Source: Dehalococcoidia bacterium (GTDB taxonomy: Bacteria > Chloroflexota > Dehalococcoidia > SAR202 > UBA11138). Taken from it: 27,779 nt of DNA. The position numbers and the translations under genes are program-made. Positions within the stretch are counted from its first letter, which is position 1. Each line of letters opens with the position of its first letter. The notes under the pieces are model-generated. The model did no database searches and was not told the origin of the DNA. It worked only from the letters and a program-made list of their open reading frames with translations. The stretch is taken from assembly GCA_012270625.1 (NCBI GenBank), contig JAAXHZ010000093.1:1-27779 (forward strand). The letters run 5' to 3'. This document shows, one piece after another, positions 1 to 8,960 of the stretch.

Positions 1-2259
1 TTCTACCGTGACCTGAGTGATGAGCTGCTCCAGCGCAGTGAACAGGTCATCGCATTCGTTGGTGTGCATCTCCAGGGTGTACTGGACAGTCGATACCGAA
101 TCTCCACTCAGATCTACTTAGCGTTTGGTGGCGCTGTTTTTCTCACTATTGCGGCAAGCCTCGTTGGCTGGTTTTCGTTTGACAGAGTGGGCGATGAGCA
201 GGCGCGTGTCAATGAGGGCAGCGTCCCCGAAATGACTGCTGCCTTCGGGATCGCGCAGCTTGCCAACTCCCTAGTGGACGCCGGCCCTCGTCTTGCTGCC
301 ACTACCAACACCGCAGACTTCCAGGTTGTCGCTGCCGACATCTCAGCCGCGAACGTTGCGCTCGTTGGCGAACTTGCGCTGCTGCAGGGGCAGCACGCAA
401 ATGATGAACGTTTCGACCGTATGCGCTCTTACGTGGACGAGCTGACATCCAACACGCACGTTATTCAGGCCGATATGGTAGAGTCCTTTCCTCGTATCAT
501 CCTGTTGGAGAATCTGAGAGCCGACATCGCTGACGTGGACCGTCAGCTCCGGGTAATACTGGCGCCGGCCGTGGACGATCAGTGGTTCTACATGATGACC
601 GGCTACCGGAATCCCGACGATCCCCCGGTCGTTATAGATGAGCGCCTTACAGAACAGGAGCTGTTTCAGTATCGTCACTTGGCCGCGCTTGTAGCTGACG
701 CAGACTATGCTCGGCAGACTCTGGAGAGCGGCTTTGGCGTGTCCAATTCCTCCACTCTAGAACCGTTGCGCGAGAGTTTCGAATCTGCGATCAGCCGCAT
801 GGACCACAACCTCGCGGCTATCAGAGGGCTTGACCTCGGAGATGAGATCGAGCCGCTCATTGCCAGACTGTCCGAACTCGGCATAGGAGAGCAGGGAGCG
901 CTAGAACTCTTGGATCTCCAGTTCCGAGTCCTGGAGCGCCGAAACGATCTGCTGGCGCAGAACCGCGGCGTTTCGGTAGAGCTGCTGAAGGAGGTTGATG
1001 GCCTCGTCGAAATCGCCAACACCAGCGTAGGGGACGCGGCCATCGCTTCGGACGAGGCTGTCTTCGCAGGTAAGATCGTTCTTGCTACGCTGAGCGTGGT
1101 CAGTGTGGGTGGCGCTGCGCTCATCGCCTGGCTGTTCATTGGACGGATTCTGCTGAGCCGTCTCCAGATTCTGCTCGGTTCGATGCGCCGCATGGCCGGT
1201 GGCGACCTCGATGTCGAGGTGGATACCAGTGGACGTGACGAAGTCTCGGAAATGGCCGGCGCTCTTGAAGTGTTTCGCAAGGCGTCGCTGGATGCCCTTG
1301 AGCTGGATGAGGTTCGGCGACTCAACGACGAGCTGGAGCAGACGAACGAAGAGCTGACGGAAACGGTCAAGCAGCGTGATACTGCACTGGAAGACCTCCA
1401 GCGGGCCCAGGACCAGATAGTGGAGCGCGACAAGCTGGCCGCCATTGGCGAGCTGACGGCAGGTGTGGCACATGAGATCAGAAATCCGCTGAACTTTGTC
1501 AAGAACTTCGCCGAGGGTTCGGAAGAGATACTCGAGGAGCTGACAGAAGTGGTCGAGGAGGCAGCGGAGGCCTTGGAAGACAGCCAGCGCGAGCTGATAG
1601 TCGAGATCTCCGACGAGCTCAAAGACAGCCTCAACCGCATCCAGAGCAATACCAATCGCGCCGAGCGAATCGTCCGCGACATGCTTCTAATGAGTCGGGG
1701 ATCATCTGAGCCTCAGCTTATCGATATCAACAGTTTGGTTGAGGAGAATGCCCGGCTTTCATTCCACAGCGCGCGGGCTGCTAACCCGGATTTCCAGCTC
1801 GATCTGGTAATGAACCTAGATCCCAGCGCGGGACAGGCCGAAGTCATTCCCCAAGACATGGGCCGCGTTATTATAAATATAGTCACAAACGCTGGCTTCG
1901 CCACCAACGAAAAACGCCTTGAAATCAGTGATGGCTCATTTGGAGCTGAGTCCTACATGCCGACGGTGTATCTAGCCACTAAGAGGCTCGATGAACGCAT
2001 TGAGATTCGGATCAGGGACAACGGCACTGGTATCCCGCCCAATGTCATCGACCATATCTTCAACCCGTTCTTTACGACCAAAGACCCGAATCAGGGCACT
2101 GGACTTGGACTCGCGCTCTGTGCCGACATCATACGTCAGCACGGCGGCTCGGTAAGAGTTGACACCGAGCTTGGCGAGTTTACCGAGATGATTATAGAGA
2201 TCCCGATCACCCAGCCACAGTCCATTATCGGGTCTGAGTCTGCTCCGGTAGGTGTATGA
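1..2259 (+). CDS. Sensor histidine kinase (TorS-like sensor, HAMP, HisKA, HATPase), 5' partial
   Basis: This is a membrane sensor kinase that should autophosphorylate a histidine and pass phosphate to a response regulator not seen in the window. The frame is open from base 1; an internal GTG at 64 has no Shine-Dalgarno sequence, so the gene probably begins before the window. Visible in order: a first membrane segment (about nt 120-180), a long helical, probably extracytoplasmic sensor region, a second membrane segment (about nt 1070-1150), a HAMP region with GGDLDVEV followed by a coiled coil, and an H-box GVAHEIRNPLNF with the phospho-acceptor His codon at 1471-1473. An N-box (IVTNAG), a G1 box (DNGTGIPP), an F box (FNPFFTTK) and a G2 box (GTGLGLAL) complete the ATPase domain. 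No receiver domain is fused at the C terminus. It ends three bases from the stop of the convergent DUF502 gene. The ligand is unknown. Confidence 0.9.
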   Translation, partial: FYRDLSDELLQRSEQVIAFVGVHLQGVLDSRYRISTQIYLAFGGAVFLTIAASLVGWFSFDRVGDEQARVNEGSVPEMTAAFGIAQLANSLVDAGPRLAATTNTADFQVVAADISAANVALVGELALLQGQHANDERFDRMRSYVDELTSNTHVIQADMVESFPRIILLENLRADIADVDRQLRVILAPAVDDQWFYMMTGYRNPDDPPVVIDERLTEQELFQYRHLAALVADADYARQTLESGFGVSNSSTLEPLRESFESAISRMDHNLAAIRGLDLGDEIEPLIARLSELGIGEQGALELLDLQFRVLERRNDLLAQNRGVSVELLKEVDGLVEIANTSVGDAAIASDEAVFAGKIVLATLSVVSVGGAALIAWLFIGRILLSRLQILLGSMRRMAGGDLDVEVDTSGRDEVSEMAGALEVFRKASLDALELDEVRRLNDELEQTNEELTETVKQRDTALEDLQRAQDQIVERDKLAAIGELTAGVAHEIRNPLNFVKNFAEGSEEILEELTEVVEEAAEALEDSQRELIVEISDELKDSLNRIQSNTNRAERIVRDMLLMSRGSSEPQLIDINSLVEENARLSFHSARAANPDFQLDLVMNLDPSAGQAEVIPQDMGRVIINIVTNAGFATNEKRLEISDGSFGAESYMPTVYLATKRLDERIEIRIRDNGTGIPPNVIDHIFNPFFTTKDPNQGTGLGLALCADIIRQHGGSVRVDTELGEFTEMIIEIPITQPQSIIGSESAPVGV

Positions 2260-2262
2260 TCG

Positions 2263-2997
2263 CTAACGATCGGTCTCGAAGCGCCCTATGAGATCGGAAT
2301 CGACACGATACTCTATCGGCATTCTGCCCAAAGAGATCGCGTCTGGCGGCACTATACCTCCGGAGAACACCAGCTTCATCGCGTCCTCCACGGTGAGGTC
2401 GGTCTCGAACAGATCGTCTTCGGAGACCAAGGCCATATTTCCGGATGTAGGGTTTGGGACAGTTGGGATATAGACGATAGCCAGCGACTCAACGGAATCT
2501 GGTTTCATCACTCTCGCCGTCACGAATCCCAGCGCTATCATCCCCTCTCTGGGCCACTCAAGAAAGACGACTCGGCTGAAGTTGAACTGCGAGGTCATCA
2601 CGGTGGTCGCCTGCCGGGTTACTCCAAGTATGCCTTTGACCACAGGGATGCTGCCCATCACGTCCGTCACAAAGGTCATGATAGTCTTGCCGATTCTCGT
2701 TGAAGTCATCAGGCCGACCAAGTAGAACACCAGTATTGCCAAAACCAGCCCGGTGCCCGGAATGTTCGGAAATTCCCATGCTCCTCCTGAGAACTCCCGT
2801 ATCGCGGTGTGCAGCAAGGGAGTTATCGCATTGTCTGCCAGGCCCATGACGTAGAGGATGACGACTATGGGGACTATTATCGGAAGCAGCTCCAGCAGAC
2901 CGGACACAGTCTTGCTCTGGAAGTGACCTCCGATCCGCTGAATCGGGTTGGGCCGCGTTTGCAAGTCCTCGGGTTGAACTCTGCCCTGTTCAGCCAC
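2263..2997 (-). CDS. DUF502 family integral membrane protein
   Basis: This 244-residue protein belongs to the DUF502 family, whose biochemical role is not established. Two hydrophobic segments (about residues 33-53 and 81-98) are followed by a soluble C-terminal domain. That domain carries the family signature VYIPTVPNPTSG (about 175-186) and a later VFSGGIVPP stretch. The start is a GTG preceded by AGGAG eight bases upstream. It converges tail to tail on the histidine kinase. It may be co-transcribed with the HAD gene upstream, but a small hairpin lies between them. The family call is firm; the function is not. Confidence 0.85.
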   Translation of the reverse strand: MAEQGRVQPEDLQTRPNPIQRIGGHFQSKTVSGLLELLPIIVPIVVILYVMGLADNAITPLLHTAIREFSGGAWEFPNIPGTGLVLAILVFYLVGLMTSTRIGKTIMTFVTDVMGSIPVVKGILGVTRQATTVMTSQFNFSRVVFLEWPREGMIALGFVTARVMKPDSVESLAIVYIPTVPNPTSGNMALVSEDDLFETDLTVEDAMKLVFSGGIVPPDAISLGRMPIEYRVDSDLIGRFETDR

Positions 2998-3076
2998 GGT
3001 TCTTACTCCTAAATCGCCGTTACTGTCGCACTCATATTCAGTGACAGAGTCCAGGCCGCATAGCTCAACTTGGAAG

Positions 3077-3091
3077 CGGGCGATACGCCCG
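3077..3091 (-). terminator. Small hairpin between HAD gene and DUF502 gene
   Basis: CGGGCG-ATA-CGCCCG forms a perfect 6-bp stem with a 3-base loop, 17 bases past the HAD stop. It is GC-rich, but no T-tract follows on the minus strand, so it could be a weak terminator, an RNA-stability hairpin or chance. Confidence 0.3.
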
Positions 3092-3107
3092 TGATCAACC
3101 AGGATGA

Positions 3108-3485
3108 TTAGTCAGCGCCCTCGCCTTTGGGATCGTCTTCCAAGAAGAACCATGGCCTTTCTACGGCTTCATGAGGCCATAGGAACTCGAACCCTGCTCG
3201 CAGCGCTGTCTGTCTATCGAGATCCTCGCGATCTCCGATGTGATAGTACACCTCTGCGTCGAACTTGGCTTTGACGTCTGCGAGCATGTGCTTCGGGATG
3301 ACAAAGTCGGCAGCGATGTTGTGCTCCTCCCAGATAGCTCTCTGTGCGCTCGGCGGCCTGTCCGAGCAGCTCCCGATCAAGAAGCCGTTCTTCTGAGCGT
3401 TTCTTGCCATATCCATGGTCAATGGGCCGGGCGGGTCGCCTACTTCCATGGTGCCGTCGATGTCGAAGCTAATCAGTATTGCCAA
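3108..3485 (-). CDS. Small HAD superfamily hydrolase
   Basis: This 125-residue protein has the HAD phosphatase motif I FDIDGT with nucleophile Asp8 and general acid/base Asp10. A motif II-like Ser lies in GSCSDRP (about 38-44), a Lys in the PKHMLADVKAKF region serves as motif III candidate, and motif IV is GDREDLD (Asp85). It lacks a sizeable cap domain, so it is a minimal HAD core. The substrate cannot be read from the sequence. The start is a TTG with GAGGA six bases upstream, and no ATG lies nearby in frame. It is downstream of the thiolase-like gene, with 122 bases of non-coding DNA between them that show no clear signal. Confidence 0.8.
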   Translation of the reverse strand: MAILISFDIDGTMEVGDPPGPLTMDMARNAQKNGFLIGSCSDRPPSAQRAIWEEHNIAADFVIPKHMLADVKAKFDAEVYYHIGDREDLDRQTALRAGFEFLWPHEAVERPWFFLEDDPKGEGAD

Positions 3486-3607
3486 GTGAGTTCCTCTTCT
3501 CTAATTCACGGTGTGTAGCGGCTCTGCTGACCTGTGTCGGTATCGCGCAGAGCTATCACTCTTCCCGGTCCATATACTGTCTTGTCGATGTGAGTGAAAC
3601 AGGAGTC

Positions 3608-4939
3608 CTAGTCAGGGGTGGCGCTCCACACAGTGAAGTTGCCGCCCAACGGCATCGGGCCGCCTGATACGGTAACCTCAGGCTTTACACCAGTGACCTG
3701 TCTCGCTCCGGCGCGTCCCTGGAGCTGCTGGATGGAGTCGGTGTGCATCCAGAAACGGCTCCGGCCGCTTCCGATGTTGCCACCGCTGGGCAGAATCGGA
3801 TTTGGACCCTCGATCGAAATGTCAGTCTGATAGAAGTCCAGAGCGTCCCCGAATCCCATTCCACGGTACCCCAGACCCTCTATATGGAACTGGTGGAACT
3901 GGGTGAAGCCATCGTACATGTTCTCGAATGAGAGGTCGTCGGCTGTTATGCCAGCGCTCTCGTAGATTTTTCGTCCTGTGCTGGCTGTCTCAGCTTCAAC
4001 CTCTTCAAGAGTTGGGGTGAGGCTTCTTGGCTTGCCGCGGCTTGAGGCGTGGCCGAGTATGTACACGGGCTTCTGCTTCATATCGCGTGCTCGTTCAGCC
4101 GTTGTGAACAGGTAGGCGGCCGTGCACATGATGGGAATGTCATTGTCAAAAAGGTTTGCAGGCTTGGCTATCCATCTCGAGGTCAGGTAGTCCTCCGGAG
4201 TTAGGTCCTCCGGCCTGTGCTGAGCCCAGTATCCCTCCGGGAACAACAGCCCGTTACGCCTCGAGTTCCGCATGAACGGTGCCATCATGTCGTGGTGCTT
4301 GCCGTACTTGGTGCAGTACTGCGCGAACTGCAACGCCGTCCCATAGCATCCTGGCGGACCCCACAGCGAACGACCGGCGCCGAGCGCGTATGATCCCGGC
4401 ACTTCATCGGCGGCGCTAATGCCGCCGTGATTGTAACGGCCCTCGTAGTTGTGCCAGCCCTTCACCACAAGACAGGTGTTCGCCAGTCCGTCGCCGATGG
4501 CCTGCGCCGCGACGACTATGGCCGCGGACATGCACCCAGGCGCGTGCATCATCAGCTTGACGTTCGTCAGCTCCGGCATGTTCTTCAGAAGCCACTCCGC
4601 GCTGAGCTGACCTATACCGTCCAGCGGGTTGTCCGTAGGATTGAATGCGTTGACCACGTCCATTGGCATGGGTGTCCCCTCAGGCCAGGGCGCTCCGGTG
4701 GTCGTGACTGGGACGATAACAAGACCGTCCACCTGGTCTGGGCTGACGCCCGCGTCTTCTATGGCCTGACGCATCGACTGGATGCTGCCCGCCCCCACAG
4801 TTGTCTCCGGTCTGCCGTCCCATCGCCGAGCGGTCGGCGAGTGGCCAATACCGATCGCCGCGACCTTCCCGCGATGTTCCCAAATGCCCAAGCCCTCAAC
4901 AGATCGGTACATAGACTCAGGGGCATCTATCGTTGTCAT
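3608..4939 (-). CDS. Thiolase-like / lipid-transfer (SCPx-type) protein
   Basis: This 443-residue protein of the thiolase superfamily resembles SCPx/Ltp2-type enzymes, which make or break C-C bonds next to an acyl-CoA carbonyl, often in sterol or fatty acid side-chain degradation. The N-terminal part shows the fold and a Cys136 in HAPGCMSAA at the place where thiolases carry the nucleophile. The C-terminal part has the family blocks GMGFGDALDFYQ, a glycine-rich SGGNIGSGR and SGGPMPLGGN. In classical thiolases the glycine-rich block carries a catalytic His, which is not seen here. The start ATG follows AAGGGAG by eight bases. The upstream gene encodes the DUF35 partner, so the two are likely a complex. 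Whether it is a thiolase or a retro-aldolase is undecided. Confidence 0.85.
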   Translation of the reverse strand: MTTIDAPESMYRSVEGLGIWEHRGKVAAIGIGHSPTARRWDGRPETTVGAGSIQSMRQAIEDAGVSPDQVDGLVIVPVTTTGAPWPEGTPMPMDVVNAFNPTDNPLDGIGQLSAEWLLKNMPELTNVKLMMHAPGCMSAAIVVAAQAIGDGLANTCLVVKGWHNYEGRYNHGGISAADEVPGSYALGAGRSLWGPPGCYGTALQFAQYCTKYGKHHDMMAPFMRNSRRNGLLFPEGYWAQHRPEDLTPEDYLTSRWIAKPANLFDNDIPIMCTAAYLFTTAERARDMKQKPVYILGHASSRGKPRSLTPTLEEVEAETASTGRKIYESAGITADDLSFENMYDGFTQFHQFHIEGLGYRGMGFGDALDFYQTDISIEGPNPILPSGGNIGSGRSRFWMHTDSIQQLQGRAGARQVTGVKPEVTVSGGPMPLGGNFTVWSATPD

Positions 4940-5019
4940 ATCCAGTACTCCCTTGTGTTAGAAAAGTGTCAGCTTGATTCTGGCGAGTGACCGGTGTTTT
5001 GCTAATAGAGCTGAGACTG

Positions 5020-5436
5020 TCATCGGTCTCCAACTACCTGCCACTCAGGCACCTTCTGTCCATTGGCGGTTGCTTCGAAGATCACCTCCACAGCGCCTCC
5101 GACAGGCACCTCGTCCACCGCTGTTCCCGGCAGGACCGAGTACATCTGGATTCCTGGGTCCTCTTCCAGCATGACGACGGCAAGGTTGAACGGCTGGTCC
5201 TCCTGGAGCAGCCTGATTGGGCAATCGTACACGACGCAGTAGTTGTATATCGTGCCCCGTCCGCTCATCTCCTTCCAGTCCAGACTGTCGCCTGAGTCGC
5301 ATCCACCGCATGTGGGCTGTGGAGGATTCTGCAACCTGTCGCAGGCGACACAGTTTTGAACAACAAGACGCCCCTCGTTCGCAGCATCCCAGAAGGGTTT
5401 CGTTAACTCGTCGGGTATTACACCCTGCTTCACCAT
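5020..5436 (-). CDS. Zn-ribbon/OB-fold (DUF35) acyl-CoA-associated protein
   Basis: This 138-residue protein has the DUF35 layout. The N-terminal helix (PDELTKPFWDAANEGRL) is typical of the family, followed by a rubredoxin-like zinc ribbon with Cys29-x2-Cys32 and Cys43-x2-Cys46. A C-terminal OB-fold runs from about residue 55 to 130. Proteins of this family partner thiolase-like enzymes (for example ChsH2 with Ltp2) and hydratases. The thiolase-like gene lies 80 bases downstream on the same strand, which supports such a complex. The ATG follows GGGGAG by six bases. The substrate is unknown. Confidence 0.88.
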   Translation of the reverse strand: MVKQGVIPDELTKPFWDAANEGRLVVQNCVACDRLQNPPQPTCGGCDSGDSLDWKEMSGRGTIYNYCVVYDCPIRLLQEDQPFNLAVVMLEEDPGIQMYSVLPGTAVDEVPVGGAVEVIFEATANGQKVPEWQVVGDR

Positions 5437-5491
5437 CTTAGTCTCCCCTGGTCAGAGTACGTTTTTCAAAAACTGTCTTTACCTTTTCTAA

Positions 5492-5515
5492 ATCTGTCAG
5501 GCGATCCTGACAGAT
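5492..5515. promoter_or_regulatory. Perfect 10-bp dyad upstream of the thiolase/DUF35 genes
   Basis: ATCTGTCAGG and CCTGACAGAT form a perfect 10-bp inverted repeat around a 4-base spacer. It lies 56 bases upstream of the DUF35 start and about 100 bases past the RNB stop. As RNA it would be a strong hairpin, but only TTT follows on the minus strand, so a rho-independent terminator is doubtful. A regulator operator for the thiolase/DUF35 genes is the alternative. Confidence 0.45.
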
Positions 5516-5526
5516 AATAATGCACA

Positions 5527-5542
5527 TTGGCAAAGATGCCAA
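5527..5542. other. Second short hairpin in the same intergenic region
   Basis: TTGGCA-AAGA-TGCCAA forms a perfect 6-bp stem with a 4-base loop, only 11 bases from the larger dyad and inside the same 180-base gap. Two consecutive perfect hairpins suggest an end-of-transcript or regulatory region. Confidence 0.3.
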
Positions 5543-5616
5543 CCGTAGAAAATCAAAACCTTCGCGTAACCCACTCTACACGCCAGGTCAGCGTGGACAA
5601 CGGGGCAGCAGCAGCA

Positions 5617-7626
5617 TCACTCTTCGTAGGTGAACTGAGCCGTGCGTCGCCACAGGTCCACGCCGTGAAGGTGAAGCGACACCACTTCGCCGGGCGCCAA
5701 AGAAGCCGGAAGCGCCGCGCGGGTGCGGAAAGGCCAATCCACCATTTCCAGCAGCGCTGCGCGACGGCCGGGGTTCTCCAGTACGGTGGCTTGGCGGACA
5801 AGGCCGCCACCCACAGCTTCGGCATCTCGTCTGCGCATGTCCAGCCACTTCAAGAAGAAGTACATACGCCGATTGTTCTCGATCCTCGACATCTGTCGCA
5901 CCTGCACATCGGCTCTGTGAGCGATGGATGTGACTGCTTCCTGGTCGTACAGAGATTCAGCCGTGAGCAAGTAATGCGAGATCTGTCTCTGTACCAGAAG
6001 GTCGGGATAGCGCCGAAGCGGCGACGTCGCCTGCGTGTACGCATCTACCCCCAACCCTCCGTGCCGCCCAGGCTTGACGCTGACGTTCGCTGCTGTCAGT
6101 CTCCGGGTCATCATGTATGTCCGAAGAGCTCCATCAGGCACCTGTGTCACTATGTCGGACATATCGGGGAGGTCTTGAGCTCGAAATGGGGCAGGCAGCT
6201 CGTTTTCAACACAGTACATGGCGAGCAGTGAGTTGCACAGCACCATGTACTCCTCGACAAGACTGCGGGCAGGGGCCTCGCGAGGCACCACCCGTACGCT
6301 TACCTCTCCGCAAGTATCCACCTTGACAGACAACTCTGCTCTGTCCAGGCTGAGCGCTCCTCTGGCGTCTCGCGCTGCCCTGAGTGACTTCGCCATGCGA
6401 TGCAGTGCGCTTAGCTCTGCGTGCAGCGGGTGAGACGAGTCGGCAATCGCGGCGTCTGCCTCTTCGTACGCCAGCGCATGGTCGCTGCGAATGGCGGACT
6501 TCACAACCTTCCAGTCGCTCACTTCCCCACCGTCGGTCAAATCGACGATCACGCTTACAGCCGCCCTCAACTCTCCGGGGTTGAGACTGCCTGAGCCTGA
6601 CGACACGGCCTGCGGGAGCATATTGATCGTCTGCTCAGGCAGGTACAGCGAGGACATACGCCGGTCCGCCTCGACGTCAAGCGCGGAGCCTGCCTCGATC
6701 AATGCTCCGGCGTCGGTGATATGAATTCCGACGCGATGGGAGCCGCAGCCGGTCGGCTCGATAGACAGCGCATCGTCGCGATCACGTGTCTCCAGGTCGT
6801 CTATTGTGATCGTCAGCAGGCTGCTCAGGTCTTCACGATAATCATCTGACAGCAGTCTCAACTGGTCCGTAGATGCGGCTTCGGCGATGACCTGTTCTGG
6901 GAAGTCCGCTACTATTCCTTCACGCATTAGCGCCAGGTGCTCGTCGGCGTCCATTAGCCCCAGTCGCACGAATAACTCGAACGCGGCCCGCTGAAGGTCG
7001 CGTCCACGAACTCCCGCGGCCTCTAGGAATTGCTTAACGAAGCTGGCGCGGGTGTAGTCGTCTCCGTGCAGTACGAAGCCCTTCACCTGGGCCAAGATCT
7101 CGGACTGGTACTCGGTTGGATTTCCGGGAAGCTCGCCTGCGCGCAACGCTGACGACAGCTCTTCTGCGTCCACGGTACGCTGTTGCTGCCGCTGTCTTCG
7201 CTCGATCATCGTGGCGACAGTTTCACGGTCGCGGGGCAGGAAGTGTGACCCATCCCGAACGAATAGCAGATCGTCATCCAGAAGGTACAGGAGGATCGCG
7301 ACGGTCTGCTGTACCGAGGGCTCAGCGCCCAGGTACAGCTCGCCTATGTCTGAGAGGGTGAGCGCTTCGCCATCGTCACAGACAACGTCCCACACCTCTT
7401 CGAGGTCCAGATCGTTGAGCTCCGCCTCTGACTTCTGTCTCAGCTCCTCGACAGCCTCGAATCCGGAGGCATTGACCCCCGTCTCGTGGATAACACGCGA
7501 CTGCGTAAGCCTCGCCTCACGGTTGCGTCCGATGGCAAGGCGGAGCCGGTTCCCGGCTGTCGCAATGTACCGGGCCAGACGTGGGCCAGCGTCTAACTGG
7601 ACTAAGAGGATATCCCCTGGCTGCAT
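5617..7626 (-). CDS. RNB-domain 3'-5' exoribonuclease (RNase II/R family)
   Basis: This protein should degrade RNA from the 3' end, as RNase II and RNase R do. I chose the ATG at 7626 (669 residues) because GAGGAA lies nine bases before it; a GTG 13 codons upstream has no comparable site. The N-terminal third is weakly conserved and may replace the cold-shock domains. The RNB domain starts near residue 274 with TIDDLETRDRDDAL, which holds the four acidic metal ligands. It continues with VGIHITDAG, the MLPQAVSS/SLNPGE block and YTQATSPLRRYPDLLVQRQI, whose Arg residues contact RNA. The length fits RNase II better than the larger RNase R. No S1 domain is obvious at the C terminus. Confidence 0.88.
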   Translation of the reverse strand: MQPGDILLVQLDAGPRLARYIATAGNRLRLAIGRNREARLTQSRVIHETGVNASGFEAVEELRQKSEAELNDLDLEEVWDVVCDDGEALTLSDIGELYLGAEPSVQQTVAILLYLLDDDLLFVRDGSHFLPRDRETVATMIERRQRQQQRTVDAEELSSALRAGELPGNPTEYQSEILAQVKGFVLHGDDYTRASFVKQFLEAAGVRGRDLQRAAFELFVRLGLMDADEHLALMREGIVADFPEQVIAEAASTDQLRLLSDDYREDLSSLLTITIDDLETRDRDDALSIEPTGCGSHRVGIHITDAGALIEAGSALDVEADRRMSSLYLPEQTINMLPQAVSSGSGSLNPGELRAAVSVIVDLTDGGEVSDWKVVKSAIRSDHALAYEEADAAIADSSHPLHAELSALHRMAKSLRAARDARGALSLDRAELSVKVDTCGEVSVRVVPREAPARSLVEEYMVLCNSLLAMYCVENELPAPFRAQDLPDMSDIVTQVPDGALRTYMMTRRLTAANVSVKPGRHGGLGVDAYTQATSPLRRYPDLLVQRQISHYLLTAESLYDQEAVTSIAHRADVQVRQMSRIENNRRMYFFLKWLDMRRRDAEAVGGGLVRQATVLENPGRRAALLEMVDWPFRTRAALPASLAPGEVVSLHLHGVDLWRRTAQFTYEE

Positions 7627-7710
7627 GAAATTAGTTCCTCGGGCGGTGGAGCGGATGCCAAACACCGATGACTAGGGCAGAACAAAGTCGTCTCGGCATC
7701 GGCTGCGGCA

Positions 7711-8793
7711 TCAGGCTGGGGTAGGCAGTCTGGGGGCTACCTCCTTGACCAGAAGCTCCATTGAGCGCACCCAGCTATCGTATGGCTGCCACTCGTGGCC
7801 CATTGCCAACAGCACTCCGAATCCACCCACGTCGTCGTAGAGCGTGCCCAGCTTGTTTGCCACTTGGTCCGGACTTCCTACTACGAACACGTTGTCCACG
7901 AGGTATTCCGCATCTACGTCCGAGTCGGGCATGTCGGGATCCACCTTGAACAAGTCCAGCATCCCCAGCTTTGGCATGAGCCGCAGGAAGTATTGCTCGA
8001 AGTCTCGTCTGAGCACTCCATTCAGCGCCTCCTCGCGCGCTTGATCGGATGTCTCGGCGACATAGACCTCTCTGGCGATGCGCCAGTCGGCACGGTTCGG
8101 TGACAGGCCGGATGTCTCGGCGCCCTTCTGGACTGCGTCCCAGTGCGTGCTGAGGATGCGTGACGGCACGAGGTTGATGCTCATCGGGATCCAGCCTCGC
8201 TCACCCGCCAGGATCAGTGTATCTGAGTTCGGGGACACTCCCGCTACTCCGATAGGCGGATGCGGCTTCTGGTAGGGTGTTACGTGGAATCTCAGGCCGA
8301 AGTCGTCCACCGGTTCGGGGATAGTGAACCGCCAGAAGTCACCTTCATACACACCCGGCTTGGGGTCATTCCAGATCCCCAAGATAGTGTCTATTGAGTC
8401 TCGTGTCATCTTCCTATGCTCGTCACCGCGCGGGTCGAAGCCGAACACCTCGAAGTCGCCCGGGAATCCGCCGGAGCCGACTCCCCACTGAAAGCGCCCG
8501 CGGGCCATGTGATCGAGCTGGGCGATGCGGTGCGCGATCATGAACGGATTATGGTTGGGCATACAGGTCACGCCGGTGCCCAGCTTGATATTCTTCGTGC
8601 GCGCCAGCGCATTGGCAATGAACATGTCCGGCGCGGGGATGTTCTCCCATACAGTCGTGAAGTGCTCGCCTATCCATGCCTCGGCGTAACCGAGATCGTC
8701 CAGCACCTCGATCTGGAGGAGGTCATCTTCGAGTGTCTGTGTGATGTCCGACCCCGGAGGGTGCAGTGGCATTGTGAAGAATCCGACCTGCAT
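7711..8793 (-). CDS. LLM class flavin-dependent oxidoreductase (luciferase-like)
   Basis: This 360-residue bacterial-luciferase-like protein is a TIM barrel that uses reduced FMN or F420. Typical features are the N-terminal VGFFTMPLHPPG strand, EAWIGEHF near residue 40, GTGVTCMPNHNPFMIAHRIAQLD, RGRFQWGVGSGG and the late VVGSPDQVANKL block. Related enzymes oxygenate or desulfonate organic substrates. The ATG follows GGAGG by seven bases. It is divergent from the M42 peptidase gene across a 167-base gap. The electron donor and substrate cannot be assigned from sequence. Confidence 0.88.
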   Translation of the reverse strand: MQVGFFTMPLHPPGSDITQTLEDDLLQIEVLDDLGYAEAWIGEHFTTVWENIPAPDMFIANALARTKNIKLGTGVTCMPNHNPFMIAHRIAQLDHMARGRFQWGVGSGGFPGDFEVFGFDPRGDEHRKMTRDSIDTILGIWNDPKPGVYEGDFWRFTIPEPVDDFGLRFHVTPYQKPHPPIGVAGVSPNSDTLILAGERGWIPMSINLVPSRILSTHWDAVQKGAETSGLSPNRADWRIAREVYVAETSDQAREEALNGVLRRDFEQYFLRLMPKLGMLDLFKVDPDMPDSDVDAEYLVDNVFVVGSPDQVANKLGTLYDDVGGFGVLLAMGHEWQPYDSWVRSMELLVKEVAPRLPTPA

Positions 8794-8960
8794 TTGAGCG
8801 CCTCCATGTTGTACCTGTATTGTCTCATCCGGATCCGATCGGTCGTGATCGGGCTCCGTCCAGATGATGGACAGATGATCGATTGAATGTTACCAGATAG
8901 CTCCAACGCACACGATCCAGTGTAAACTTTGTCGAGATGAATTCCACAGCGGAGTGACCA

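Noticed and set aside
705..1682. 325-codon minus-strand ORF opposite the histidine kinase
   Set aside because: It is Ser/Arg-rich with no domain pattern, and lies antisense to a clear kinase reading frame.
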